Source: Candidatus Accumulibacter sp. 66-26 (GTDB lineage: Bacteria > Pseudomonadota > Gammaproteobacteria > Burkholderiales > Rhodocyclaceae). From it: a stretch of 50,565 bases of DNA. Below, piece after piece: positions 35,491 through 44,423 of the stretch; position 1 is the stretch's first letter; each line of letters opens with the position of its first letter. The stretch is taken from assembly GCA_001897745.1 (NCBI GenBank), contig MKUH01000040.1:1-50565 (forward strand). Reading direction: 5' to 3'. The translations under genes were made by a program, and so were the position numbers. Under the pieces are notes generated by a model. It was not told the origin of the DNA and did not search any database. It saw only the letters and a program-made list of their open reading frames with translations.

Positions 35491-36862
35491 GATGGCCTCC
35501 GGCCGCGACCAGGCCGGCGTTGGCCATGACCAGCCCCGGCTCGACGCCGTCGTAACGATGCGGCGAATTCGCCGGCACATCCTTGAAGGCGCGGTGCAGC
35601 AGATAGGTGCGGTTCGGCAGATGGAGGTCTTCCGGCACGCGCTGGCCGTTCGAGACGTAGTGCAGGCGCAGGCCCTGACGCATGATGACGTCGAGCGAAG
35701 TGGCCAGGCTGGCCGCCTCGTCGACCTTGGTCAGGATGCAGCCGGCGAGGTCTGGGCCGTTGTAGGCGCGCACGACGTCGTCCAGCGTGTCGCCGCGGCC
35801 GGTGGCCGAGAGCAGCAGCAGGCGCTGCACGCCGCTCTGGCCGAACATCGCCACCTGCTCGCCGACCAACTGGTCGCGCTGGCTCATGCCCATCGTGTCG
35901 ATCAGGACCATGTGCTTGTTCTGCAATTCGAGCAGGGTCTGGCGCAGATCGTCGGCATCCTTCACGAGATGCACCGAGATACCGAGAATGCGTCCGTAGA
36001 TGCGCAACTGCTCGTGCGCGCCGATCCGGTAGCCGTCGGTCGTCACCAGCGCCACCTTGCTGGCGCCGTGGCGCAGCACGCAGCGGGCGGCCAGCTTGGC
36101 GGTGGTCGTCGTCTTGCCGACGCCGGTCGGCCCGACCAGCGCGTAAACGCCGCCGCGGTCGACGATGTCGTTCTCGGCGCCGATGGTCAGCAGCGAGCGG
36201 TCCGCCCCGCCCTTGACCCAGGCCAGCGCCTGACCGGCATCGAGGTCGGACGGCAGCTCGGCGAGCAACTCGCGGGCGAACTGCGGCGAAAAACCGGCAT
36301 CGAGCATCTGGCGCAGGACTTCGGTCTTGACCGGCTCCGAGCGCGCGGACTCGCCCCAGGCGAAACCGGCCAGATGCTGCTCGACGATTTTGCGCAGCGC
36401 GCGGATTTCGTCCATCACACCGGCCGGCACCACTTCCGCCTCGACTTTCGCGGGGCTGACGGCCTGCGGACGCGGCACCTCGATGCGCGGTGCCGGGCGC
36501 GACGCCAGCGGCGGCAGGGGCCGTGCAGCCGGCGCGGCGACCGGCCTGGCCGGCGCCGCCGCGGCGGGAGCGGCCTGCGGCCGGGGCGGCGCGGGCTGTG
36601 CGCGCAGCGGCGCAGCGGGGGGCGGCACTGCGCGCACGGGCGCAGCCGAGGAAAGACTGACCGAGTAATCGTCGGACTGAGCGACTTCTTCGCGGCCCGG
36701 GGTCGGCACGATCATCGCCATGTCGCGCGCAGCGACCGCCATGATCTCGACACCACCGGGGACACCGCGGTTTGACAGGATGATCGCGTCCGGTCCGAGC
36801 GTTTCCTTGACCTTGCGCAGCGCTTCGCGCGCCGTCACTGCGATGAATTTCCTGACGTTCAT
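35483..36862 (-). CDS. flhF: Flagellar SRP-type GTPase FlhF
   Basis: FlhF sets the cell-pole site and number of flagella. The 459-residue product has an N-terminal B domain with an Ala/Pro-rich linker (~70-140). The SRP-like NG GTPase domain follows: Walker A GPTGVGKTTTTAK at ~242-254, VALVTTDGYRIGAHEQLRIY, VLIDTMGMSQRD and ILTKVDEAASLATSLDVIM. Its start overlaps flhA by 4 bases and its end overlaps fleN, giving a flhA-flhF-fleN-fliA cassette typical of polar flagellates. Confidence 0.96.
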   Translation of the reverse strand: MNVRKFIAVTAREALRKVKETLGPDAIILSNRGVPGGVEIMAVAARDMAMIVPTPGREEVAQSDDYSVSLSSAAPVRAVPPPAAPLRAQPAPPRPQAAPAAAAPARPVAAPAARPLPPLASRPAPRIEVPRPQAVSPAKVEAEVVPAGVMDEIRALRKIVEQHLAGFAWGESARSEPVKTEVLRQMLDAGFSPQFARELLAELPSDLDAGQALAWVKGGADRSLLTIGAENDIVDRGGVYALVGPTGVGKTTTTAKLAARCVLRHGASKVALVTTDGYRIGAHEQLRIYGRILGISVHLVKDADDLRQTLLELQNKHMVLIDTMGMSQRDQLVGEQVAMFGQSGVQRLLLLSATGRGDTLDDVVRAYNGPDLAGCILTKVDEAASLATSLDVIMRQGLRLHYVSNGQRVPEDLHLPNRTYLLHRAFKDVPANSPHRYDGVEPGLVMANAGLVAAGGHRG

Positions 36863-38943
36863 ACCCTACCTCCGATGATCGAGGTGACCTTGATGATCTT
36901 GCTTTCAGGCACTTCGCTGTGCGCGAGCACCTTGAGTTGAGAAACGCCGCGGCGCAGGAAGCGCGAAAGCAGCGTACGTAAATTTCCGGGGACCAGCAGC
37001 ACGGCCGGCAAACCGAGTTCTTCCTGGCGCTGCGCCGCGGCGATCGTCTCGCGCACCAGTGTATCGGCCAGTCCCGGCTCGATGCTGGCGTTGTCGCCGC
37101 CGCCGGCGACGGCTTGCACGAGGATGCGTTCGAGCTGCGGGTCGAGCGACATGACCTGCATTTCAGCGCTGCTCGGATAGAGGTGCTGGACGATCGAGCG
37201 GCCCAGCGCGATGCGCACCTGAGCCGTGAGCGCTTCCGAGTCCTGCATGCGCGGCGCGTGTTCGGCGAGACTTTCGACAATGGTGCGCATGTCGCGGATG
37301 TGCACGCTTTCTTCGAGCAGGTTCTGCAGCACCTTCTGCAGCACGCCGAGCGGCAACACCTTGGGCACCAGATCCTCGACCAGCTTGGGCAGTTCCTTGG
37401 TGAGGTGGTCGACCAGCGCCTGGGTTTCCTGGCGGCCGAGCAATTCGGCGGCGTGCGAGAGGATCAGGTGATTGAGGTGCGTCGCGACGACGGTGCTGGC
37501 GTCGACCACGGTGTAGCCGTAAGCCTGCGCCTGTTCGCGCAGGCCGGATTCGATCCACACGGCCGGCAGGCCGAAGGCCGGGTCGCGCGTCGCAGTACCG
37601 GCGACCTGTCCGGCCACGCGGCCCGGATTGATCGCCAGCAGATTGCCGGGGAAAGCCTCGCCCTGACCGATTTCGACCCCTTTGAGCAGGATGCGGTAGG
37701 CGTTCGGCTTGAGTTCGAGATTGTCGCGGATATGCACCGGCGAGACGAGGAAGCCGACTTCCTGCGCGAATTTCTTGCGGATGCCGCGAATACGGCGCAG
37801 CAGTTCGCCGTCCTGCGACTTGTCGACGAGCGGAATCAGGCGATAGCCGACCTCCAGGCCGAGCACGTCGAGCGGCACGACGTCGGCCCAGCTGGCTTCC
37901 TGCGTTTCCGGCGCAACGCTCGGCGCGACGGTGACCGCCACCGGCTCGACGACGCGCTTGCGCTTGTCGATCTCCCACGCCAGAGCGCCCAGGCCGGCGG
38001 CCAGGAGCAGGAAAACGAAGTTCGGCATGCCGGGAATCAGGCCCAGCGCGCCGATGATCGCTGCGGTCAGGCCGATCACTTTGGGATTGTTGAAGAGCTG
38101 CGACATGAACTGCTGCGAGATGTCTTCGCGGTCGCCGACGCGGGTCACGATCATGCCGGCGGCGATCGAGATGATCAGTGCCGGAATTTGCGCCACGAGG
38201 CCGTCGCCGATGGTCAGCAGGGTGTAGGTCTTGGCCGCCGTCGCGACATCGAGGTTGTGCTGCAGGACGCCGACGATGAGGCCGCCGATCACGTTGATCA
38301 GCATGATGATGATGCCGGCGACCGCGTCGCCGCGTACAAATTTCGAGGCACCGTCCATCGAACCGTAGAAATCGGCTTCCTCGGCAATCGTCGTGCGGCG
38401 CCTGCGGGCCTCGTCCTCGCCGATCAGACCGGCGTTAAGATCGGCGTCGATGGCCATCTGCTTGCCGGGCATGGCGTCCAGCGTGAAGCGCGCCGACACC
38501 TCGGCGACACGTCCGGCGCCCTTGGTGATGACCATGAAGTTGATGATCACCAGGATCGCGAAAACGATCAGGCCGATCGCGTAGTTGCCGCCGACCAGGA
38601 AATGGCCGAAGGCCTCGATCACGCGCCCCGCCGCACCGGGGCCGGTGTGCCCTTCGAGCAAGACGATACGCGTCGAGGCGACGTTGAGCGAGAGCCGGAG
38701 CAGCGTCGTGATGAGCAGGACGGTCGGGAAGACCGAGAACTCCAGCGGCTTCATCACGTTCATCGCGACCAACATGACGATCACCGAAATCGCGATGTTG
38801 AAGGTGAAAAACAGATCGAGGGCGAAGGCCGGCAACGGCAGCACCATCATCGCCAGGATCAGCATGATGAGCACCGGCCCGGCCAGCTGCTGCAAGCCCA
38901 TGCGCCCGAAAATGTTCTGCAGGACCAAGGTCGCGTTAGCCAT
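36859..38943 (-). CDS. flhA: Flagellar export gate protein FlhA
   Basis: Largest export-gate subunit; binds chaperone-substrate complexes. The 694-residue product has about eight TM segments in residues ~20-330, with the family signature FTFNIAISVIVMLVAMNVM and RFTLDAMPGKQMAIDADLNA in a conserved cytoplasmic loop. The C-terminal cytoplasmic domain (~345-694) includes DPAFGLPAVWIESG and QVMSLDPQLERILVQAVAGG. Length is typical. It starts 8 bases inside flhB. Confidence 0.97.
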   Translation of the reverse strand: MANATLVLQNIFGRMGLQQLAGPVLIMLILAMMVLPLPAFALDLFFTFNIAISVIVMLVAMNVMKPLEFSVFPTVLLITTLLRLSLNVASTRIVLLEGHTGPGAAGRVIEAFGHFLVGGNYAIGLIVFAILVIINFMVITKGAGRVAEVSARFTLDAMPGKQMAIDADLNAGLIGEDEARRRRTTIAEEADFYGSMDGASKFVRGDAVAGIIIMLINVIGGLIVGVLQHNLDVATAAKTYTLLTIGDGLVAQIPALIISIAAGMIVTRVGDREDISQQFMSQLFNNPKVIGLTAAIIGALGLIPGMPNFVFLLLAAGLGALAWEIDKRKRVVEPVAVTVAPSVAPETQEASWADVVPLDVLGLEVGYRLIPLVDKSQDGELLRRIRGIRKKFAQEVGFLVSPVHIRDNLELKPNAYRILLKGVEIGQGEAFPGNLLAINPGRVAGQVAGTATRDPAFGLPAVWIESGLREQAQAYGYTVVDASTVVATHLNHLILSHAAELLGRQETQALVDHLTKELPKLVEDLVPKVLPLGVLQKVLQNLLEESVHIRDMRTIVESLAEHAPRMQDSEALTAQVRIALGRSIVQHLYPSSAEMQVMSLDPQLERILVQAVAGGGDNASIEPGLADTLVRETIAAAQRQEELGLPAVLLVPGNLRTLLSRFLRRGVSQLKVLAHSEVPESKIIKVTSIIGGRV

Positions 38944-40075
38944 TCACTGGCTCCGGAACGAGCTCGGCCGGGACGGAGATTTCACGCGGCGGCGTCGGAT
39001 AGCTGCCGCCGACCTGGCGCCAGTTGGTCAACTGATAGACGTAGGCCAACACCTCGGCGACCGCTGCGTAGAGGGCCGAGGGAATTTCCTGGTCGAGTTC
39101 GGCGTGGCGGTACAGCGCGCGTGCCAGCGGCGGCGCCTCGAGCATCGGCACGCCGTGCTCGGCGCCGATCTCGCGGATTTTCCGGGCGACCTCGCCGGTT
39201 CCCTTGGCGACCGCGCGCGGCGCGCTCATGCCGCTCTTGTAGGCCAGGGCGACGGCGAAGTGGGTCGGGTTGGTGACGATCACATCGGCGGTCGGCACCG
39301 CCCCCATCATGCGCCGGCGCGCCGCTTCGCGCTGCAGACTGCGAATGCGCGCTTTGACGTGCGGGTCGCCGTCCGACTCCTTGTGCTCCTGCTTGACCTC
39401 TTCCTTCGTCATTTTCAGCTTGTCGTAGTACTGCCAAATCTGGAAGGGTACGTCGATGACGACGATCAGCAGCATTGCCGAGACGATGGACAGGAAACTG
39501 AAATTGAGGAGATGCCCGGCGCTGGAAACGGCAACTTCCAGCGACTGCCCGAACAGGGCGAAGATGTCGTCGCGCTCGCTCCAGATCACGGCGATCGCGA
39601 CTCCGGCGATCAGCCCGGCCTTGGCCACGGCCTTGACGAGCTCGACGAGCCCGTTCAGCGAAATCATGCGTTTCAAACCTGGCAGCGGATTGAGACGCTT
39701 CAGGTCCGGCATCAGCGCGTTGGGAGAGAAGTTCCAGCTACCCAGAAAAAAAGGCGAAATGAGACAAGCAAGCATTAGCGCGCCGAACAAGGGCATGACG
39801 GAGAACAGCGCGTCCATGGACAGATCGGCGAAACGGATCAGCATCATCGGCGGCTCGCGCACCGTCGGCTCGTCGAGCACGAGGCCGCGCCGGAAGATCG
39901 CCGTCATGCGCTGCATCATCCACGACCCGAGAGACCAGAACATACCCGCAGCGACGATCAGAATCAGGAACGCGCCGATCTCGCGCGAGCGCGGCACCTG
40001 GCCTTCCTCGCGCGCCTTCTCGAGGCGTCTGCCTGAGGCTGGTTCTGTTCGTTCGAGGTCGCTGTCTTCGGACAT
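38936..40075 (-). CDS. flhB: Flagellar export switch protein FlhB
   Basis: Export-gate protein that switches substrate class when the hook is finished. The 379-residue product has four TM segments in the first ~210 residues and the autocleavage motif NPTH near residues 268-271 (in VIVTNPTHFAVALAYKSGMS). A complete C-terminal domain follows (APPLARALYRHAELDQEIPS). It is the first gene of the flhB-flhA-flhF-fleN-fliA-motC-motD run. A Pro-rich tail follows residue ~360. Confidence 0.97.
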   Translation of the reverse strand: MSEDSDLERTEPASGRRLEKAREEGQVPRSREIGAFLILIVAAGMFWSLGSWMMQRMTAIFRRGLVLDEPTVREPPMMLIRFADLSMDALFSVMPLFGALMLACLISPFFLGSWNFSPNALMPDLKRLNPLPGLKRMISLNGLVELVKAVAKAGLIAGVAIAVIWSERDDIFALFGQSLEVAVSSAGHLLNFSFLSIVSAMLLIVVIDVPFQIWQYYDKLKMTKEEVKQEHKESDGDPHVKARIRSLQREAARRRMMGAVPTADVIVTNPTHFAVALAYKSGMSAPRAVAKGTGEVARKIREIGAEHGVPMLEAPPLARALYRHAELDQEIPSALYAAVAEVLAYVYQLTNWRQVGGSYPTPPREISVPAELVPEPVNG

Positions 40076-40101
40076 TACCGGGTTCCGTTGGATTCCCGGC
40101 T

Positions 40102-40107
40102 ATTATA
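40102..40107 (-). promoter_or_regulatory. Possible sigma-70 -10 box upstream of flhB
   Basis: TATAAT on the minus strand lies 27 bases before the flhB ATG in an unusually AT-rich stretch (40101-40150) of this G+C-rich window. No good -35 element is evident at 16-17 bases, so a regulator-dependent promoter is possible. The 186-base gap (40076-40261) otherwise holds the cheA terminator and no gene. Confidence 0.4.
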
Positions 40108-40209
40108 GGAAAAAACAATAAAAATTAAAGAGGTATGAGATGTTTTTTACATCGATTCTCGAATAGTAGCGGGACTACAACAAGCCTCGTGCAGATGTCG
40201 CAAATCCGC

Positions 40210-40238
40210 AAAAAGAAACAGGGGGCCGAAGCCCCCTG
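40210..40238 (-). terminator. Rho-independent terminator of the cheV-cheV-cheY-cheZ-cheA unit
   Basis: On the minus strand CAGGGGGC-TTCG-GCCCCCTG is a perfect 8-bp stem with a stable UUCG-type tetraloop, followed by TTTCTTTTT. It lies 23 bases after the cheA stop and insulates chemotaxis transcription from flhB. Confidence 0.95.
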
Positions 40239-40261
40239 CCTAAACGACTGTTTAATATCGA

Positions 40262-42157
40262 TTATGCGGAGAATTCGAGCGCCCGCATGGCGCCTCCGCG
40301 ACCGTCGCCGTCGAGATGGCTGCTGAGATCGGACAGAAGCTCTTTCATGTCCAGAATCAGGACGATCTGGCCGTTGGAAAGCGTCGTCACCCCGGCCACG
40401 CCGCGCGGACGGAAGTCGTCGAGCGACTTGATCACCGCGTCGTCGCGCCCGGCAAAGCTATCGACCGAGAGGATGAAGCTGCGCTCGGCGGTCTGCATCA
40501 GCACGCCGAACTCCGGATGCTGCAGCTGCGGCCAGCCGAGCAGACGGGAAAGCGCGATGACCGGCAGGATTTCGCCGCGGACGACCAGCGTTTCCTTGCC
40601 CCCCACCTCCTGCATCTTGTCCTTCTCGATCGGCAGGATCTCGCGCACCATCGAGAGCGGCAGCGCAAAAGGCTGATCGCCGAGCAGCACGAGGAGCACA
40701 GGCAGGATGGCCAGGGTCAGCGGCAGCGAGATCAGGAACACCGACCCCTTGCCCGGCTCGGAACGAATTTCGATCGAACCGTTGAGTTTCTGGATGTTGG
40801 TCTTCACAACGTCCATGCCGACGCCGCGCCCAGAGACGTCGGAAATCTGCGATTTGGTCGAGAAGCCCGGCAGGAGAACCAGATTCAGGCTTTGCCGCTC
40901 GTCGAGGGTGTTCGCCTCCTCTTCGCTGAGCAGGCCCTTTTCGACGGCCTTGGCGCGGATGCGCTCGGCGCTCATGCCGCGCCCGTCGTCGGCGATGATC
41001 AGGACGATGTGGTCGCCTTCCTGGCGCGCCTCGAGGCGCACGATGCTCTTTGCCGGCTTGCCTGCCGCCAGGCGCTCCTCCGGCAGCTCGACGCCGTGGT
41101 CGACCGCGTTGCGGATCAGGTGGATCAGCGGATCGGCCAGATCCTCGATCATCGTCTTGTCGACCTCGGTCTCCTCGCCGACCAGAGACAACTCGACGTC
41201 CTTGCCGAGCTGCCGCGCAAGATCGCGGGCGATACGCGGATATTTCTGGAAGAGGCGGCCGATCGGCTGCATGCGCGTCTTCATGACCGAGTTCTGCAGG
41301 TCGGAGACGAGCAGGTCGAGCTGGCTGACCGCCTGATCGAGCGCGTGCAGGGTTTCGGCATCGGTCTTGCCGGCCAGGATGTCGGCGCGCAGGCTGGTCA
41401 GGCGGTTCTTGGTCAGGCCGATCTCGCCGGAGAGGTTGAGCACCTGGTCCAGGCGCGAGGTATCGACGCGAATGGTGTTCTCGCGGGCGACGGCGCGCTC
41501 CTCGACCCGGCGGCCGCCGGCCGGCGCCGATGCTGCCGCAGCCGGCTTGTCGGTCGTGCGCCGTCCTTCCGGCGGAAAGGACGGCTGAGCGACCGCCGAC
41601 GGCGCTTGCGCGGAAAGCAGCTGCGCCGCCTCCGCCGCCGTAATGACTTCCGGCTGGGAAGCGGGCGCGGCGGCGCCGGTCACGGCACCGTGCAGCGCCT
41701 GCCAGTCCGGCCCAGCAGCAGGCGCCGCGGCCGGCGCACTGACGGCGGCCGGCGTGGCATGCGCATCCCCCTCCAGCGCGGCGCGCAGGGCGGCCAGCAC
41801 CTCGACTTGCGCGGCACGCGGCTGCATCGACTGGTTCAGCTCGCCGAACATTTCGCGGACGCCCTTGGTTGCCGCCATGATCGTATCCATCAGCTCCGGC
41901 GTCAGCGTCATGTCCCGATTGCGCAGACGGTCGAAGAGGTTTTCGGTCAGGTGGCAAAGGGTCACCAGTTCGGTGGCGCTGAGAAAACCGGCGCCGCCCT
42001 TGATGGTGTGGAATCCGCGGAAGATGTCGTTCAGCAGGCGCGTGTCGTCGGGGGACTTCTCCAGATCGACCAGCTTGTTATCGACGTCCGACAGAAGGTC
42101 GCTGGCTTCCTGCAGGAAATCCTGCAGGAGGTCTTCCATACCGGCAAAATCACTCAT
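40262..42157 (-). CDS. cheA: Chemotaxis histidine kinase CheA
   Basis: Central kinase that phosphorylates CheY and CheB under receptor control. The 631-residue product has an Hpt domain with phospho-His at ~50 (RGFHTIKGGAGFL) and an Ala/Pro-rich segment (~125-250) where the CheY-binding P2 domain usually lies. The dimerisation domain (NLSGEIGLTKNRL) is followed by the ATPase (LIHLIRNAVDHGVE, IADDGRGM, GRGVGMDVV) and a C-terminal CheW-like domain. TAGGAG precedes the ATG at 42157. I do not recognise a P2 fold, so CheY docking may differ. cheZ lies 10 bases upstream. Confidence 0.95.
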   Translation of the reverse strand: MSDFAGMEDLLQDFLQEASDLLSDVDNKLVDLEKSPDDTRLLNDIFRGFHTIKGGAGFLSATELVTLCHLTENLFDRLRNRDMTLTPELMDTIMAATKGVREMFGELNQSMQPRAAQVEVLAALRAALEGDAHATPAAVSAPAAAPAAGPDWQALHGAVTGAAAPASQPEVITAAEAAQLLSAQAPSAVAQPSFPPEGRRTTDKPAAAASAPAGGRRVEERAVARENTIRVDTSRLDQVLNLSGEIGLTKNRLTSLRADILAGKTDAETLHALDQAVSQLDLLVSDLQNSVMKTRMQPIGRLFQKYPRIARDLARQLGKDVELSLVGEETEVDKTMIEDLADPLIHLIRNAVDHGVELPEERLAAGKPAKSIVRLEARQEGDHIVLIIADDGRGMSAERIRAKAVEKGLLSEEEANTLDERQSLNLVLLPGFSTKSQISDVSGRGVGMDVVKTNIQKLNGSIEIRSEPGKGSVFLISLPLTLAILPVLLVLLGDQPFALPLSMVREILPIEKDKMQEVGGKETLVVRGEILPVIALSRLLGWPQLQHPEFGVLMQTAERSFILSVDSFAGRDDAVIKSLDDFRPRGVAGVTTLSNGQIVLILDMKELLSDLSSHLDGDGRGGAMRALEFSA

Positions 42158-42167
42158 GGCTAAACTC

Positions 42168-43034
42168 CTAGAACCCGAGGCTGTCGAGCAGGTCGTCGAC
42201 CTGCCGCTGACTGCCGACAACGTCGGTACGCCCTTCGGCGTTGATGACCGGACCGTTGAGTAGACTATTGACCGATTCGGTGCGGCACTCGCCCGGCATC
42301 GTCTCGATGAGCACGCCCATCAGTTGCGACTCCAGCTCCTGCGCGACGCCAATCACCTTCTTGATGACCTGCCCGGTGAGATCCTGAAAATCCTGCGCCA
42401 TCATGATCTCGAGCAGCTGCTCCTTGGTCGCGCCGGTCTTCCCCGGCAGTTCCTGTTTCAGGAAGGCGCGGGTCTCCGCGGCGAGCTGCTTGAATTCCTC
42501 GACCCCGATCTGGTTGGCGAACAGCGCGTCCCACTTGCCGGCGAGCGCGGCGGCACCGCTTTCGATATCGTCCTGCAGCGGATTGGCGATGTCGGTCGCA
42601 TTCAGCACCCGGCAGGCGGCCTGCTCGGTCAGGTTGGCGATGTAGGCGAGGCGGTCCTTGGCATCGGGAAGAGCCGAAACGGTCTTCTCGACCAGCTTGT
42701 CGTAACCCAGTTCGGCGAGCGTATCGTGCAACTGGCGAGCCATCTGACCGACCCGCTGAAACACCTTGCCTTGGCCTTCCCACGCCTCGGCCGGCGGTTC
42801 GGCCGACGATGCGGCGGCCGGCGCCTGCGCAGCGATCGAATCGAACAGGGCCTGCAGATCGTCAGAGTCGTCGGTATCGCCACCCTCGCGCGCCTGCTGC
42901 ATCAAGGTCGGCGTCGCGGGGGCCGGCGCGGGAGCGGCAGCGGGCGACGGCGCGGATGCAGAGGCTCCCGCCGCGATGCTGTCGAAGAGGGCCTCGAGAT
43001 CGTCCGAATCGCCTGAAATATTGGCGTCGCTCAT
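42168..43034 (-). CDS. cheZ: CheY-P phosphatase CheZ with duplicated N-terminal peptide
   Basis: CheZ dephosphorylates CheY-P. The 288-residue product is longer than enteric CheZ (~214). The catalytic region MMAQDFQDLTGQVIKK carries the conserved Asp218 and Gln222, and the C-terminal CheY-binding peptide VDDLLDSLGF is intact. The extra length is an N-terminal extension. It contains two near-identical 14-residue units, DSDDLEALFDSIAA (9-22) and DSDDLQALFDSIAA (56-69), joined by an Ala/Pro linker. The units resemble the C-terminal peptide. The ATG at 43034 overlaps nothing and lies 1 base after cheY. Confidence 0.94.
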   Translation of the reverse strand: MSDANISGDSDDLEALFDSIAAGASASAPSPAAAPAPAPATPTLMQQAREGGDTDDSDDLQALFDSIAAQAPAAASSAEPPAEAWEGQGKVFQRVGQMARQLHDTLAELGYDKLVEKTVSALPDAKDRLAYIANLTEQAACRVLNATDIANPLQDDIESGAAALAGKWDALFANQIGVEEFKQLAAETRAFLKQELPGKTGATKEQLLEIMMAQDFQDLTGQVIKKVIGVAQELESQLMGVLIETMPGECRTESVNSLLNGPVINAEGRTDVVGSQRQVDDLLDSLGF

Positions 43035-43035
43035 C

Positions 43036-43425
43036 TCAGACCCCCATCTTCTCGAAGATCTTCTGCAGCTTCTCGGCCAGGGTCGCAGCGGTGAACGGTT
43101 TGACGATGTAGCCGCTGGCACCGGCCTGCGCGGCGGCGATGATGTTCTCCTTCTTCGCCTCGGCGGTGATCATCAGCACCGGCAGGTGCTTGAGGTTCGG
43201 CGTCGCACGGATCGTCTGCAGCAAGGTCAGGCCGTCCATGTTCGGCATGTTCCAGTCGGTAACGACGAATTCGAAGCCCCCGTTCTGCAGTTTCTGGAGC
43301 GCGATCGCACCGTCCTCGGCCTCATCGACGTTGGTGTAGCCCAATTCCTTGAGCAGGTTGCGAACGATACGGCGCATCGTCGAAAAATCGTCGACTACCA
43401 GAAACCTCATCTTCGGATCAGCCAT
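43036..43425 (-). CDS. cheY: Chemotaxis response regulator CheY
   Basis: Single-domain response regulator that binds FliM when phosphorylated. The 129-residue product has all landmark residues at enteric CheY numbering: acidic Asp12/Asp13 (VVDDFS), phospho-Asp57 ([12 protein letters not shown]), Thr87 (MITAEA) and Lys109 (YIVKPF). It is followed after 1 base by cheZ and preceded by a CheV gene. Confidence 0.97.
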   Translation of the reverse strand: MADPKMRFLVVDDFSTMRRIVRNLLKELGYTNVDEAEDGAIALQKLQNGGFEFVVTDWNMPNMDGLTLLQTIRATPNLKHLPVLMITAEAKKENIIAAAQAGASGYIVKPFTAATLAEKLQKIFEKMGV

Positions 43426-43449
43426 TCTCTACTCCAGTTTTTGTCTTCT

Positions 43450-44388
43450 TTATCGCTCGAGAATCGGACGCAGCGTATCCGCGAGGACTTCCGCGTCGAA
43501 CTTCGCGACATATCCATCCACGCCGACGGCCTTGCCCATCGCCTTGTTCGCCTCTGACGACAAGGACGAGTGCATGACCACCGGAACGCCTTCGAAGCGG
43601 ACGTCGCTCTTGAGATTCTTGGTCAGGACGTAGCCGTCCATTTCCGGCATTTCGGCATCGACCAGGATCATGCGGATCTCGTCGCGTACCGAGCGCCCCA
43701 TCTGCTGCGCATGCGCGGCGATCGCCTGCAGGCGCGACCACGCTTCGGCACCGTTGGTCGCGTGCTTGTGCTTGACGCCCAGCTTGTCGAGAACTTCCGA
43801 GATCTTGCGGCGCGCGACGATCGAATCGTCAGCGAAAAAGACGCTGATATCCTCGTTCACGCGGGCCGGGGCGATGTCGATGATGATCGCCTCGCCGAAG
43901 GCGTTGGCCAAGATCTGCTCGACGTCGAGAATCGACACCAGATGCCCGCCCTCCAGTTCGATCACGGCGGTGATCAACCCCTGATTGGCGGCCAGCACCG
44001 TCTCCGGCGCCTTCACCTTCTCCCAGTCGACGCGGATGATGCGATCGACCTCGTGCACCAGGAAGCCGAGGGTGCGTTTCGAATATTCAGCCACCATCAT
44101 GGTCTTGCCGAGTCCTGGCGGCGTTCCGTCGAGGTCCAGGAAGGACGCCAGCGACAGCACCGGGATCACATTGCCGCGCAGGGAAATCAGCCCTTCCACG
44201 CCGCGCGGCATGTTGGGCGTCTTGGTGATGTGCGGCGTGCGCCCCACTTCGCGCACCTTGAAGACGTTGATCCCGAAGGTCTCCCGCGTACCCAACGAAA
44301 AAAGCAGGATCTCCATCTTGTTGGAGCCTGCCAGCTGAGTGCGCGCGTCTACGCTTTCGAGCAGGTTTTTCTTGTCCGCCATATCCAT
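43450..44388 (-). CDS. cheV: CheV chemotaxis coupling protein (CheW-receiver), copy 1
   Basis: CheV couples receptors to CheA through a CheW domain whose action is tuned by a receiver domain. The 312-residue product has CheW (~20-165: EILLFSLGTRETFGINVFKV, GLISLRGNVIPVLSLASFLD) and a receiver (~185-310: VFFADDSIVARRKISEVLDK, MILVDAEMPEMDG with the phospho-Asp). GGAG lies 7 bases before the ATG. It is about half identical by eye to the adjacent CheV (44424-45392). Confidence 0.94.
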   Translation of the reverse strand: MDMADKKNLLESVDARTQLAGSNKMEILLFSLGTRETFGINVFKVREVGRTPHITKTPNMPRGVEGLISLRGNVIPVLSLASFLDLDGTPPGLGKTMMVAEYSKRTLGFLVHEVDRIIRVDWEKVKAPETVLAANQGLITAVIELEGGHLVSILDVEQILANAFGEAIIIDIAPARVNEDISVFFADDSIVARRKISEVLDKLGVKHKHATNGAEAWSRLQAIAAHAQQMGRSVRDEIRMILVDAEMPEMDGYVLTKNLKSDVRFEGVPVVMHSSLSSEANKAMGKAVGVDGYVAKFDAEVLADTLRPILER

Positions 44389-44423
44389 CGTCTTACTCCA
44401 GCGAATTCATTGCAGAGACCGCA

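Noticed and set aside
35492-39276. Long plus-strand open frames opposite flhF, flhA and flhB
   Set aside because: All are antisense to genes with intact catalytic or export motifs and show no recognisable domain or ribosome-binding site.
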